64,000 nucleotides of DNA from Acanthosepion pharaonis (GCA_903632075.3 CAHIKZ030000395.1:1-64000), one strand, 5' to 3'; positions 45,530 through 57,179 are shown, counted from the stretch's first letter. The notes: generated from the letters alone by a model not told the origin. Numbers and translations: made by a program.

Positions 45530-46505
45530 CAGCCGATATGCTCTCCGACCTTCTTTTGAATTATGTTGCCTGCAACGCTCTCTTTTAATTTCCCGTTCAT
45601 TTTATGTTATGTGTAATCCGTACCTTGCTCAATATAAGTTATTTATAATGATTTATAAATAACAGTAGAAGTCATGCTCAGAAAAAAACCGCTGCCACCC
45701 CGCAAAGGTTTTTATAGTATTGTATGAGATATTGCTATAAAAGCAGAACGCCACAGCGAATGCGAATCGAGCTACCATCTGTTGTCCTGACAACGTCTAT
45801 TCCAGAGAGTACTCTACTTCATAACAATATGGCGTCGCCGATAGGATTTCTAATCGCGTTGGATGAACCGGCACACGTAGAAACTTGGATTTGATGTTTA
45901 GCAGCGTTGGCTAGGGTAAAGAAACTAAAGGACAAGAAAGCCCCCAGAAGGGAGAATGAAATTATTGATTATTTTTGGCTTCGGCAGGATGTGAAGTCAT
46001 AAAGAAAATATATATATAATATTATGATGTACCCCAAAATACTGGAAGGCTTAACATATGAGGAAATTTCAACCATTATAAAATGAAACATGCCAGCAAA
46101 AAATTTATTCATAAAAATTTTATTCATAAAAATTTTATTCATAAAAATTTTATTCATAAAAATTTTATTCATAAAAATTTTATTCATACTGTTGTTATTA
46201 ATGCAATTTTTTCAGCCGATATGTTTTCCGACCTTATTTTGGTGTATGTTACCTGCAACGTTTTCTTTTAGTTTCCTGTTCATTTTATCTTCTGTGTAAT
46301 CCGTACCTTGCTTAATATAAGTTATTTATAATGACTTATAAATAAGAGCAGAAGCCATGCTCAGAAAAAAAAACGGTGCCACCACGCAAATGCTTTTATG
46401 TAAATGAGGTACTGCTATAAAAGCAGAACTCCACAGCGAATGCGAGTCAAGCTACCATCTGTTGAGCTGACAACACATCTATTTCAGAGATTGCTCTACT
46501 TCATA
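45530..46505 (+). mobile_element. LTR-like direct repeat pair around a gag fragment
   Basis: 45530-45829 and 46195-46505 are diverged direct repeats ('ttcagccgatatg', then 'gtaatccgtaccttgct', 'aagttatttataatga', 'gctataaaagcagaac', 'cacagcgaatgcga'). Each contains a TATAAAAG box (45736 and 46415). Between them 45831-46097 reads MASPIGFLIALDEPAH and, after stops, YPKILEGLTYEEISTIIK, which is LTR-retrotransposon Gag-like. The right copy is truncated at its 5' side by a tandem repeat. Most of the interior is deleted. Confidence 0.55.
46099..46188. repeat. 15-bp minisatellite, about 6 copies
   Basis: Unit ATTTTATTCATAAAA repeated in tandem; because 15 is divisible by 3 it stays open in both directions (IHKNF or MNKIF repeats). 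The overlapping ORFs are artefacts of this repeat. Confidence 0.9.
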
Positions 46506-47670
46506 ACAGTTTTCATGAGTATACGGGCGTTCACAAGAAATCTTAAAACAAGGAAACGGGAAGAAAGAATCACGGCAAAACATGAAGAATATCAGGAAAT
46601 AGACGCGAAACTATTTCGTCGGTTCTGTGACGTGTTATACCAATAAATATTTAGACTTGAAGGCACAACTATTACAACGCGCTGACCTGTCAGCAAACAA
46701 AATGGTTGCCAGTTAAGTATGCGACAATCATTATATTCACGTGAAAGGCATTTGTTCGTTCACTTTTAAATATCAAATATAAATGTCAACATGGCTTCGT
46801 ATTTATCACCTGAATTATTCTTAACGCTGACAAATTCCGATTTCAATGAATAACATAGATTATGAAATGATATAACAAACAACGAAAACAATGGTCAATG
46901 GTCTTTGTACATTCGCTGTAACTTTTTAAGTGTGTTACTGCTCCTAATCAAACGTTGACGCTGCTTAACTTCAGTGATCGTACGGGAACTGATGTTTCAA
47001 CGTGATGTGGCCGTAAGCCATTTATATGTTTACAAACAATTAAAAGTTGTAATCATTATATAGCGTGACTCTAATTGATACAAACTACAGCCTCGACGTT
47101 GGATGGGGGAATACAAATTAGAAACTTTTCAGTCACTAAGAGGAAATATATCTCCATTGCCCAGTAACAAAGTACCGTGAATATCGTTGCGTCAGCATGC
47201 TGGGCGGATAAAAGAAAGAAAAGAAAATGAAGACAGGAAGTGTCCCGTTTTTATATGTGCTTGACAGCGTATGTGGGGATAACATAAGTAATTGACCTAC
47301 ATATGAAAATCACTTTAAAACTAAGCATTTTATTTATAATTGTCAAAGTTTTAAGCAATACGACGTCCTTTATTTTTAATTGTGTTTTCATCGAACAGTG
47401 GTGGGGTTAATTAGTTCGAAAATGGAGACACACCACATAAGATCAAAGAATGGGCGGTTATAAGAATCTTTCCTTTGTGTTAAAAGGAATCTTTCAGTTT
47501 CAGAGAAACAAAGAATTCAGTTCGCATTAAGGTTAGAATCTGTTTCTGTCATAACGAACGCGAAAAGCATTTTTTTTTGTTTGTTTACTGTTTCATTGAT
47601 AACTACTGATTATTTCTTCTTTTAAGCTTTTCTGCAACAATCAGGTCGTTTTTACATTCTACGACCAAAT
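46506..47670. other. Unassigned DNA
   Basis: No recognisable gene or repeat; short frames only. Composition is moderately AT-rich. Confidence 0.3.
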
Positions 47671-47675
47671 AGCAT

Positions 47676-47745
47676 GGCGATTTGTAGTGTAACGGTTAGC
47701 CTCTCGCTGTACAGACTTCGAGTTTCGGCTAAATTCGTTATATTT
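47676..47745 (+). pseudogene. tRNA-like sequence
   Basis: 'ttgtagtgtaacggttagcc' is a good A-box/D-arm and 'cttcgagtttcggct' a weak B box at the right spacing, but the acceptor ends pair poorly and the anticodon arm is unclear. Probably a tRNA-derived repeat head. Confidence 0.4.
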
Positions 47746-49749
47746 ATTTTTGAACTTATACATTGGGTAAAGGTATGAATCCTTTTGCGTCTCCATGAGT
47801 TAAATAACAGTGCATACTGAGCTTCCTAGCCATCGTTAACAACCAGTCGATTAGAACAACAACAAAAATTTAAATTTAAAGAACATAAAACCGTATATAG
47901 GCCTGGCGAGAAGCACATTATACAGCTAAAGTTACAAAGTATACAATTAACTGCAATGCAGGATTGTGTATTCTATTAGCTTAAATTTGGTCAAATAAAA
48001 GAAAAGAAGTAGCATATTCTGTAACCTTGGGACGCTGTTTTCCATGAACCTTGCGATACTGATTAAGCCTCCAATCAAATTGTTAAGTTTAAATTACATC
48101 ATATATCTATTCTACCACATATTGTTTGTTTACACTGAATGGTAGTAGACATAAAATAATATTAGCATTGCAATAAAAAGTTACAAAAATTAGATGAAAG
48201 AAAAACTAAAGAAGTAATATGCGATAGAATATGTTCCCTACATGATTGGCTTAAAACACTCACCGATTTAAATGAACTTGCAATGAATTTTATCTGGTCC
48301 TCATGGGTGTTTTATGAGCAAAAAAGAATCTAGATACGAGGATTTCGAAACAATAACCCCCTGCCCGCAAATATAGAAGATGAATGTAATGTAAATAAAT
48401 AAATAAATCAATGAAAACTTTCGGGATCAATTGCCACTCAACCGGAAAATGAAAGAATGACCGAGGCTGTCAGTCAGTTATGAGCCGGCCTTTGGTGAAT
48501 GACATGCCGCTGGTGGGGGTATAGAGTAGTCAGAGTGGCCGAAAAAAAGTGGCAGTCGGGGTTGAGATGTAAAGATAGTTGAAGTCAGAGATGGACAGAG
48601 GGTCAATCGAATTTTTCGCTGACAAAAGGGAAGATCTGGTCCGTTAGTCTGCCGTGAGAGAAGAAAGAATTAGCAAAGATGACCTAACACTTACTTAAAC
48701 CACCAGACAGTGCTGGAGAAATCCGTGAATAAAGAAGTTATTATATTGAAAACAGGGTTCGTGTTTTCGTTTCTCACTGAGGCTTTATTTCACCTTTCCC
48801 ATTTGTTTCCTTCTCTTGTGAGCGTACACTGAGCGTTTACTATTTCAAGTCCACACTGACGCAAATTGTTCACAGTATTTGATCTTGAGTGAAGCTGTCT
48901 GGTTAAATGAAAGAGAGATCGAGGCCGTGGCTGAATGTTTACGTTTTGTATGTTGACTATTGCTTTTTTTCCTCTGCATACATGTATATAAAAAAAAGAA
49001 CATTATTGTCGCTGTCGAATCAACCACACCCTGATTAAAGAGTACCCTCGCTGCAAACGGATTTTTTTCTTTTACAATTTAGTCAGTCCCTAACTTGGCG
49101 AAGGACATTCCGCATTCCTAACTGTTCGTTCTGTAAAACTATGCGTTGAATCGAAGACGCTGAGCCAATGTCGCATGACGAACATTTCGCGACACGAGCA
49201 TCCGCCTCGCAGATCTTCATTCCAAGCGACTGCTTAATAAGCCGAAAGCAAAGATCGTCTTTACTTCAGATTACCAATCGCTAAAATTAGGAGACAGAAA
49301 TCAACACCAGGGTTACGTCAGAAGAAACGCTGATTAACGAAAACAAGTATTTCTGCTTGGTGGTATCAAGTGACGGAAGCACATACCGGGAACCGAAAAG
49401 TAGATATAAATTACTTTTATGTCAGATTCTAAGAAGAGAGGAAAGACAGGACAAAAGAAAAGAGAAGCAAAGAGTCATGTGCGGATGGAGGGAATTTCTC
49501 AAAAGCAGTGAGTATGTGCGTGTGAGAGAGGATAAGGAGGTGAGATAAGTGGAGAAGGAGAGAGAGAATACTAATGAAAATTTTCAAGGAGCTTAGAGTC
49601 TTTATTACAGTGCATGTCAAGAGCCTCTTCTGGAGCAATGATTCTGATCCTCACCGAGTGGCTCAAAAATTGCAACTAAGTTGTTAAATTCTAGGTTAGT
49701 TCAAGAAATCTTATTCTGAGTATATTGGTTAGATGATGATAATTTCCTC
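47746..49749. other. Unassigned DNA with possible LTR-like and LINE-like scraps
   Basis: 48440-48780 is less AT-rich, contains AATAAAG and 'gtgttttcgtttctcactga', and resembles an LTR R/U5 region, but no partner is seen. Near 49280-49420 frames give EETLINENKYFCLVVSSDGS, similar in style to the C-terminal part of LINE RT proteins; weak. 49430-49560 is purine-rich. Confidence 0.3.
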
Positions 49750-51724
49750 GTCTTTTTTTCTGGTGAGGAGGATTGACAGACACCTAGCAGGATAAAAAAC
49801 AATTCCTTTCAAAGAGTGGATGAAATTTCTTGTAGGATCACCGGCCATCTAGCACATTGAGACAGATGGGGCTCCATAGCTGTATATGCAGCCAGTGTGG
49901 TGATGAGGATATCGCTGGGCGAATGAATTCCTTGACTGAAGTCAATGGCCAGGGCGAACAATTTCCTCTCGATGCAATAAACAGTTCGCGTGTCCGTGAA
50001 CAAGTCGAGCCATCAAGTTGGAGGACGTAGTCTGTGGTTTGACCTGAAGAGGGATGGTCTCCACCAGGTCTACTTTCCCAAGACACGCTATGCATGAATG
50101 AATACTTCTCCAGCCTTTAAACAAATACGCAGAGGAATTGCTCAGATGCTCAATCGCACAGCAATCCTATGACCACACCCGGCCACTCGGATGACCATGA
50201 TGAAGATTTTACTCAATTTCCCAAGGAAATGAAGAAATTACTCAAACGTGAATCTGAAGTAAAAAAAAAAAAATTATAAGAATTAAACTCACTTTTAACA
50301 GCTTCATAGATGAGAACGGTTTCTGCTGCTTGAAGAATTATTTCTCTGTATTCTCTAGTTATCAGCGCAGTAACTGAAATCAAATTCCGGCTAAGTTCAT
50401 TGCGTTCATTCTTGCACATACCTTTGAAAAGGTTTTCTCCCTCTTGCTATGGATCAAATAGTAGGGCTGACTGAGCTCTCTAGCTTTGGTAATAAACCAG
50501 GAGAAGCGGAACTGAATACAAAACCGGCTTGAAGTGGTGCTGGGAACGTCATCCAAAAATAAAAAATAAAACTACATGCGAGTTTGTTAACAAAATAAAA
50601 AGCACGATAAAAAAAGTCCTTATCCCAAATCCAGTCTCACATATCCAAAAGGCAAATAATAGTATAGTCAAAAATCAGAATCACTACATCTTCCACCCAG
50701 TGATACCGATGACAAACAGGGTCAGGTTTCTTAAGTCTTATGCTTCTACTTCTAATTACTGTCTCTCCTCCAGTCGGGTCGCCTTGCAGTGAGTCATCAA
50801 CTGCATCTTGATAAGTCTCCGAATCACTTGCTTCCGAAGATGCATTTTCAGTGTTGACTAGTCTTTCACTTTCTGATGATTCGCTGCTGGTACCACTCGT
50901 CGACGTGTTTAGACCAACAAAGTGGCCATGTCCTTTACATGGCGCGGAATCCCATGAATGAGAATCGAGTGAGAGATACTGATCACAGTGACATGTCTTA
51001 CTCGATATTGTGTTGTACGGTTTGGTGACGACTTTATCCATACACGATGTCCTCTAAGTTGTACCTAAGTTGTCTGCACTCTTGTTCTGGCAGAGGTGTT
51101 GTGTCAGTGTTTAATACAATTACTCGGTAGTGTTAGATCCCATTGTCGGGCACGGTGGATGGTGATATGTCATCTTTTGGTGTGCCAATACACAACCTCC
51201 ATTACCGAGTGTTGTATGCGTGGTGAATGCACTCCCCCATTTCCAAAAACCTCCTTGAATAGTTTATTGCGGAATGCGGTGTTCTTGTTGGTGAGTATTT
51301 CAGTAAGAGTGTCCCGTTCGAAAAATAGGGCATTTAAATGGTCGATCACGCTGGCCGAAACCTGCCGACGCCGTTGTGACCAAAATGGTGAATCGAGTGG
51401 GACTACAGCGTCTGGTAATGTCTGCCATCATAATGAGTAATGTCCACCCCACCCGATTCCACGCATCACTAACATCCAATCTTCCCCTTGGTCATCGTGC
51501 TAGTGATGGTTCAGTTGACGTACATTCCTGATAATCTCTGACTACAGTCTTAACTGCTGCTTCAGAAATCACAGGATCGATTTGCAAAGTACAGGGTCCG
51601 TCTGACGCCGGGGTGACCACTTCCACAATGTAGTGACTTTATCCGGTCGGAGCCGCTCTTGTCCACCGATGTTGCGCCTATGATGTTTCACAGCTCTCTC
51701 TCTCTCTCTCCCCTCTCTCTCTCT

Positions 51725-51770
<46 letters not shown>

Positions 51771-51905
51771 TATTGCTTCAACTAATTTATTCTTTCCTGG
51801 TGAGGAGGGTGAAAAGACACCCAGCAGGATCAAAACAAATCCTTTCAAAGGATAATATGAATTTTATTGTAGGATCAACGACACTCTAGCACAATGAGAC
51901 AGACC
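49750..51905 (-). repeat. 130-bp repeat present twice (49750-49875 and 51786-51905)
   Basis: 'ggtgaggaggattgacagac' plus 'acctagcaggat' at 49763 and 'ggtgaggagggtgaaaagac' plus 'acccagcaggat' at 51799, each continuing 'ttgtaggatcac/aac' and 'ctagcacattgagacaga' or its variant. Same orientation, about 2 kb apart, on both sides of the integrase remnant. On the minus strand the unit contains AATAAAATTC, so it could be an LTR-like 3'-end segment. Confidence 0.65.
50637..51660 (-). pseudogene. LTR retrotransposon Pol fragment: integrase and C-terminal tail
   Basis: Minus-strand frames give a zinc-binding region GHPGVRRTLYFANR near 51600. A core region follows with DITHYDGRHYQTL near 51410-51440 and TEILTNKNTAFRNKLFKE near 51270-51320, the part that would hold the second catalytic D. 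An open 134-codon frame from 51041 to 50637 is the acidic/serine-rich tail ending RSIRLKKPDPVCHRYHW. Core and tail are separated by shifts and stops, and no complete DDE triad is preserved. Confidence 0.65.
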
Positions 51906-51992
51906 TCTATGACAGTGTACAGAACTTATCTAGTCGAAGCCGCTCTTGGTCATCGATGTTGCACCTTTGATGTTGCACAGGTGAGTTTCATG

Positions 51993-52026
<34 letters not shown>
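51693..52026. repeat. (CT)n microsatellites within a local duplication
   Basis: CT tracts at 51693-51770 and 51995-52026. Flanking text 'gagccgctcttgtccaccga' / 'aagccgctcttggtcatcga' shows that 51627-51780 and 51925-52030 are copies of one another, so the tract was duplicated with the integrase edge. Confidence 0.85.
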
Positions 52027-52030
<4 letters not shown>

Positions 52031-52179
52031 TTATTGCGTCAAGCCATCTCAGTAACGCTTTCGTCAGCTTGTTTGCTTAGTTCTGGTTAGGTTTAACCAA
52101 TGTTATGCTCACACATAAGTTAATTTAACGTGCAATCAGGTCTTTCCTGTGAGAATGCCCGATATCCACCTATAAACAC

Positions 52180-52800
52180 ATGCATAGTCCCTTAATAAGT
52201 GCTACATTGACACCCTTAAATACGGCGTCCAACTCTGCTATGTTTATGTACTGAACATCATATTCTGGGCGCAACCAGCATGCATCAGACCGAGGCTGTT
52301 TTCTGAGTGTTATCATCATACTGTGCCCTTCTATCCCTCTATGTGAAGGGCTTATCTGAAAACATACAACAGACCTATGGTTCATATAACATCAGGACAA
52401 CCTTCAAGAGTGGTTCACATCTACGCAGACAACTTTTCTGAATAAGAGTACCCATAAATGGAGAACATGATTAAGAACTGTGTGTACACCATCCCGTGCA
52501 GCTGTGGCAAGAAATATAAAGAAAGTGGCTGCCCCCTTGAGATAAAACTCCAGGAACATCATCAGGTCGTAATATGAAGGAAAATAAAAAAAATCCGACA
52601 TGGCTGACCACATATGGAGGGAAAAGGGAGATCACCACTACCTGTGGGATGTGATTGAAAGAATAAACAGTGCTGAAAAATACGAAGACTTAACGAATCA
52701 GCACATATTCTAGGCCACAAAAATCTCCTTAGCCGACCAAGCATAGAAATGAATACAATATGGGAACCAATAATACAGATTACTAGAGAAAAGCAATAGT
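52180..52800 (+). pseudogene. Penelope-like element, GIY-YIG endonuclease region
   Basis: Plus-strand frames give SYNIRTTFKSGSHLRRQLF near 52385-52440. VYTIPCSCGKKYKESGCPLE near 52483-52535 is the CYS-containing PLE-type GIY-YIG region (normally VY.I.C..C...Y.G), with Y-K-E-S in place of the usual Y-x-G-x. ADHIWREKGDHHYLWDVIER at 52600-52660 and a tail with NTIWEPIIQ follow. Several stops. Could be the 3' part of the same PLE family as 42170-42640. Confidence 0.72.
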
Positions 52801-52869
52801 AACAAGAAATTTTAATATGAGCTCTGGTTGAAAATGATTACTGAAACACTAGATTTATAAGTTTCAAAA

Positions 52870-53095
52870 ATTCATTCACTGGCCCAGTAGATAAAAGCGT
52901 TGGTTGTGTAATCCAAGTAGTTGCGAGTTCAATACCTGGTCACAACAGATGGAACAAAAAATTGGAAAGGCACGTGGAATTAGAACAATCTACCCTACTC
53001 CAGTGGACTAAATAAAGGGTTCGTATATCACGTGAAGATGGCCGGAGAGCGTCAATCAATTCATCTGCGTTTAATGAATGCAGTCGCAATAACGA
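52870..53095 (+). mobile_element. tRNA-derived SINE
   Basis: Head 'tggcccagtagataaaagcg' with B box 'gcgagttcaatacctgg', body with 'ggcacgtggaattagaacaa', tail 'gaagatggccggagagcgtc'. Same architecture as 56183-56530. Inserted in the LTR element interior. Confidence 0.7.
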
Positions 53096-53299
53096 AGCCA
53101 TCTACAAACTGCAAAGTGTCTTACCAATTTCAATTCCTTTTCATAATTCACTCTCACGCTTCCAAAAAAGAATGTCTTGCTCCACCCTAACCTGCAAGCC
53201 GAGAGGGGCATCCGGCATTGGTCTATAATTGTTCCGGTTCTAATTCCAGAGTTAGCGAGATTTTGCCTTACACATTCTGCAGACGGTATATTTTCGTCG

Positions 53300-53432
53300 A
53301 TGTATAGTTATTTTCTAAGCACAGCTTAGATGTGGCACAAAGCCTAAAGTATAGGGCACCTAGTGAGGATCGAACTCACTTTTCAGTCGTAATTGATCTA
53401 GCGATACAAGCTTTCTAACCATTATACCACGA
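53300..53432 (-). mobile_element. tRNA-derived SINE, minus strand
   Basis: Reverse complement reads 'atcgtggtataatggttaga' plus 'aagcttgtatcgctag', B box 'gagttcgatcctcac', then 'gccctatactttaggctttg'. Same family as 39524-39665. Confidence 0.75.
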
Positions 53433-53752
53433 TGAGGTACCGATTTTTCTTTGATGTATATATATCAATATCAGCTGAATTGGCCTTTCGAATAGATGAA
53501 TCTTTCGCCAGCACGTTATATACAATGGCTTTCATGACAGTCGGTGCCACATTAAACCAAAATCTCATTCTAGTTAGAGAGTACCTCCGTCATAATGCAA
53601 TTCGAATCATAATGCAGTTTTGGTCGAACTCTGCACTAAAGTTGGGCTCGTTGATATTTATGGCCGCACAAATAGCTGTATTAGAAAATCTGACTCCACC
53701 CAATTCAGTGATGCGAACTCATCCTAGCTTCTTGATAACGTCCAATGGGTAA
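53432..53752 (-). pseudogene. LTR retrotransposon RT fragment (minus)
   Basis: Minus strand reads RMRFWFNVAPTVMKAIVYNV and then DSSIRKANSADIDIYIKE, corresponding to the RT blocks before and at the YxDD site; here the site reads ADID. The plus-strand 106-codon frame over the same bases is a shadow. An inverted near-copy of the first block is at 54330-54420 on the plus strand. Confidence 0.6.
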
Positions 53753-54239
53753 ATCGAACCCTAACAATTCGCTCTCTACGAACAAAATATCCTTTGATTG
53801 GAGTTATCGTCATATAAACAAAGTCTGACGCTAGCAACTCGTCAGCTTCTGAGAAGCTTTCCGTCCTTTTCTTGCCTGCTCCAGATGTTGGTAAAGCAGT
53901 CGAGAGCAACCCAAGATTTGAACTGCATTATGAAAGTGGTCGGATGGACACCCGTCAGAGTATCTAAAAAAAAACAGGTATCCGAGTACCCGATGTCTAA
54001 GTAGGCCGAGAGGGAATACCAACACGAACCACAGATTGCTAGAAAATAGGTGGCTGATACTTTACTCGGAAGAAGAACTTGGTCCCTCAAGAGGGCTAAT
54101 CTCCTTAATAGTAGTTGTGCAAAAGAACAAGGGAAAGGTTCATCCCGTGTTGGATTACCGGGAAGTAAATGGACCCTAACCACTGCTCATGCCGGTGTTT
54201 GTGCGGAAAAATTGATAATGGCGGAGGTAAGGGCCCAAT

Positions 54240-54440
54240 GTCATTGTGTTCGTTCTTCGGAAAACCCTACTGCAAATACATGTGCACCGATCGCTATGGC
54301 CATTTCAAACGGTCATTTACAAAGGACGGAGATACTCTCTAACTAGAATGAGATTTTGGTTTAATGTGGCACCGACTGTCATGAAAGCCATTGTATATAG
54401 TATAGGGCGGTGCGTTTTATCCCATCAACGCGTACGTTAA
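54240..54440 (+). pseudogene. LTR retrotransposon RT fragment (plus, inverted relative to the host element)
   Basis: Plus strand reads HRSLWPFQTVIYKGRRYSLT followed by RMRFWFNVAPTVMKAIVYS. The second block is the inverted copy of 53517-53590. It therefore forms a ~75-bp inverted repeat about 0.8 kb apart. Confidence 0.6.
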
Positions 54441-54479
54441 TTACATTTCATTACTTTCAAGGGAGTGAAACTAGCGCTT

Positions 54480-55040
54480 ACGTTGTGTCCCCCATCTTGC
54501 TTCTCTAGTACTTCGTGGCATTGAATATGATTGCGGGACATTCGCGGAGAACGGCCTTGCGTCTCTTCACGTCGATACTGACAGTCTTTGTCAAAATTAG
54601 ATCCATGGCATTTGTAGCAGGTGAAACTGTCGCGACGATTAATAGACGGGGTTGAATTATTGTGGGTTTCTGCTGTTTGAGTGGCTGCAGCCACTGTCTC
54701 CTCAATTTTTATTTTATCTGTCATCATGTCGCAGGCCCTGATTAATATTTGGCTCTATGTTGTCTATTCTGGAAGACGCTCGAAGTGTCCGCAGGACATG
54801 ATTCGGCAATTCAGACTCAAACTATCTATTGTTCGGACAGTTTTGGAATTAGAACGGCCAGCTTCTCAAGTTTTGCGAAATATACATCCACTGTTTCGCC
54901 AGAAATCGATAAGAGTTTACAAATGGATCTATCATGAACGCAGTTAACAATATGCACTTGACCTGCTCAGTGTCGGCCTTCTGCTCCTTGTAAGTTGACG
55001 ATACACTGCAAGGGTCATGCTTCTCAGGTGCAGTGGAAGA
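54480..55040 (-). pseudogene. LTR retrotransposon Gag fragment with zinc-knuckle remnant
   Basis: Minus strand: SGETVDVYFAKLEKLAVLI near 54840-54900 (Gag capsid-type helix), a region with RTLRASSRIDNIEPNI near 54750-54800, then the 96-codon frame 54727-54437 with TCYKCHGSNFDKDCQYRREE. The knuckle keeps three Cys, but the His of CCHC is lost. Frame breaks separate the pieces. Confidence 0.65.
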
Positions 55041-55469
55041 AGAAATCGTTTAGTTCTTTTAATTTCGATTAGTTCACACATGAGCACTACATCCGACCGT
55101 TGACTGGTCAATTCTGTCAAAGGTGAATTCAGGCGTTAACGGTTAACCTGACGTTGACGTTGACGTTAACCTGCCTCCCATTTAACAGAGGCAAAAGAGC
55201 AACAACAACAACAACAAACGAAATGTTGTGCCGAAATAACTTGTGTATTTTAACAAATGTTAAAACCTACAAGGGTAGTGCAAAAAGCCTATCGCAATCC
55301 AGTCTCACAAATCCAAATATTCTAGTGAAAAATCAGAATCGTAAGTCCAATGTCAAAAGTCTAAGAATCAAAATAAAAAGGTGGACTTAATTTTTATTGA
55401 TATCTTCACCCAAGGATAATATGGTGAAATATCCAATTGTACTCTCCTCTTTATTACATGATTAATCAA

Positions 55470-55880
55470 AGCACGCAAATATATTCTCTGTGGTTATTCT
55501 TCATCTTTTATGTGCCCTGTCCCTTCAGGGCGTGGGCGATGATGGCTCTCCACAACTTCCTACTCTCAGAAACTCTTATTATATTTTGGCTTATTACTGT
55601 CCCGCTCTTTGTTCTGACAACCATTTGCACAAACTCGTTAAGTAGGTATATCGATGTTTCTCTCGCTACCTCTTATCCTCAATATATCCTGTGAGTATCA
55701 AATTCTACAAGCCATCTTTTCTCATTATGTGTCCCCTTCTGATTCTATGTCCTTTTTGCTTCAATTTTTCTTAAAGCTCCCTCGTAGCTTACAGACTCCG
55801 TCCATAATATACTCAGCATCCTTCAATAGAATCACATCTCATTTACCTCCTCTTCATCTCTGAGCGTTTTTATGAATATC
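55470..55880 (-). pseudogene. Non-LTR retrotransposon, C-terminal end (minus)
   Basis: Minus-strand frames give HRIRRGHIMRKDGL, then LILTGYIEDKR, TYLTSLCKWLSEQ and an ending similar to WRAMIAHVLKGHGT. The same tail type occurs on the plus strand at 60800-60910. Stops and shifts throughout. Confidence 0.6.
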
Positions 55881-56182
55881 CTCAGATGAGGATAATCTGT
55901 CAAAGTATGGAATCGCATTATCTTCTTTCTTGCATAATGTTGTAGCATACCTACGGACGATAACGGGTATGTCCCCATTGACATAAATACAGTATGGTGG
56001 CCTGAAGTTGGAGATTAATTGAGGAATTCACTTGAGTCACTTCTAGAAGTTGATTACTTCTTCTACGCGCCGCTGGCGAACCTTATATGTGTTGTCCTTG
56101 TCCTAAGTATTATCGTCCCTTACCAACCTTCGTTTGACTATTCTATTCAGTAACCTTTTCCCTAGGTTACAACACATAATTA

Positions 56183-56530
56183 ATCAAAAACACATTGCTA
56201 AGTGGATTGGTTGGATTCAAAAACACATTGCTAAGTGGATTGGTTGGATTCAAAAACACATTGCTAAGTGGATTGGTTGGATCCAGTGACTTGACCCAAA
56301 GAGTTGTGACTTTAATACCTGGCTACTGCAGTAGTGAATAAAATCTTGGAAAGTTAAGTTAAGGGGAAACAACAGAGACATCCGGAAAAGGCATGGAACG
56401 TGGAACTAGAACAATCTATCAGTGGACGAAATAACGGGTTCAGTTCGAAATTCCAATCATCTGAAGAAGGCCAGAGCGGACAACGGCCGAAATGTTATAA
56501 ATACAGCAAAAAGGTTAGGACAACAGTTCG
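56183..56530 (+). mobile_element. SINE with head triplicated in tandem (33-bp unit x3)
   Basis: The head segment 'cattgctaagtggattggtt' plus 'ggattcaaaaaca' is repeated three times (unit starts 56193, 56226, 56259), then B box 'tgactttaatacctgg', body 'gaacgtggaactagaacaat', tail 'tgaagaaggccagagcggac' and 'ggccgaaatgttataaatac'. The repeated part covers the Pol III A box. Confidence 0.75.
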
Positions 56531-56754
56531 AACATTGTAAATAATGTAAATAATCATAATAAATTAAGAATATTTTTTCGGAGTTACTTTCTCTATTTTT
56601 ATAGTTACTTATTAAACCTTGCTTTTTCTGGCACATGGCAAAAATCGTATGGCAGTCGGCCATTTCGGCTAGTTCACTAAACATTTTTTGATGTCCACTA
56701 AAATATTCAATAATATCTCTGAATTTCTCGAATGAAGAGTCATCATTATTTACT

Positions 56755-57175
56755 TTATTAACAGCTGGACTAATACCTTCATCTTATTGTCACAATGTTT
56801 CGGCCGCTGTGCACTTCTTCAAATGTCTCTCGATCCGGATAAACTTCAGGGAATTTCGAATTGAGCCCTTTATTTAATCTACGGGAATAGATTGTTCTCG
56901 TTCTGCTGGCCATATCGAGTGATATCCCATGCTGTACTTTTTTTAGCATTGCTCTGTTATGGCAAAAACGCCTGTTTCGACGGAGCCTAATTCTGCACTT
57001 CTCTGCCCAGGAATTGAACTATGTCGCTAATTACACGAAACGCGTTAATTCACTAGACTGTTGTCCTGTGGTACACCAACAGGCGCCTAAAGAAGCTCGA
57101 GGAGCACAACGGCAGAAACCATGTCATAGTAACAACAAAGATGAGGATATTAGTCCGATTGTAAATAACGTAATG
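56755..57175. mobile_element. Two SINE 3' ends in inverted orientation
   Basis: 56755-56925 is minus ('cacaatgtttcggccgctgt' reverses to the gccgaaac motif). 57060-57175 is plus ('ggagcacaacggcagaaacc', 'gtaacaacaaagatgaggat'). The two tails face apart. Confidence 0.65.
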
Positions 57176-57179
57176 TTCT

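Larger units (their letters stand above)
50590..55345 (-). mobile_element. Minus-strand LTR retrotransposon remnant with gag-RT-integrase order
   Basis: Related terminal segments lie at 50590-50690 and 55245-55345 in the same orientation ('ccagtctcaca.atccaaa', 'aaaaatcagaatc'). Reading the minus strand from high to low coordinates gives Gag (55040-54490), RT (53590-53432), integrase (51660-50700) and a Pol tail ending at 50637. This is the order of Ty3/gypsy-type elements. A Penelope fragment, SINEs, a CT microsatellite and an inverted RT piece have broken up the interior. All parts are nonfunctional. Confidence 0.55.

Noticed and set aside
46083..46299. Three ORFs with IHKNF / FIKIL / MNKIF repeats
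   Set aside because: Produced by a 15-bp minisatellite that is open in several frames.
49809..50124. Overlapping minus-strand frames of 60-85 codons, possible gene
   Set aside because: Open in three frames at once, no recognisable domain, and the region lies in retroelement debris with a repeated 130-bp unit.
51096..51440. 114-codon plus-strand frame
   Set aside because: Antisense of the integrase remnant, which explains the sequence better on the minus strand.
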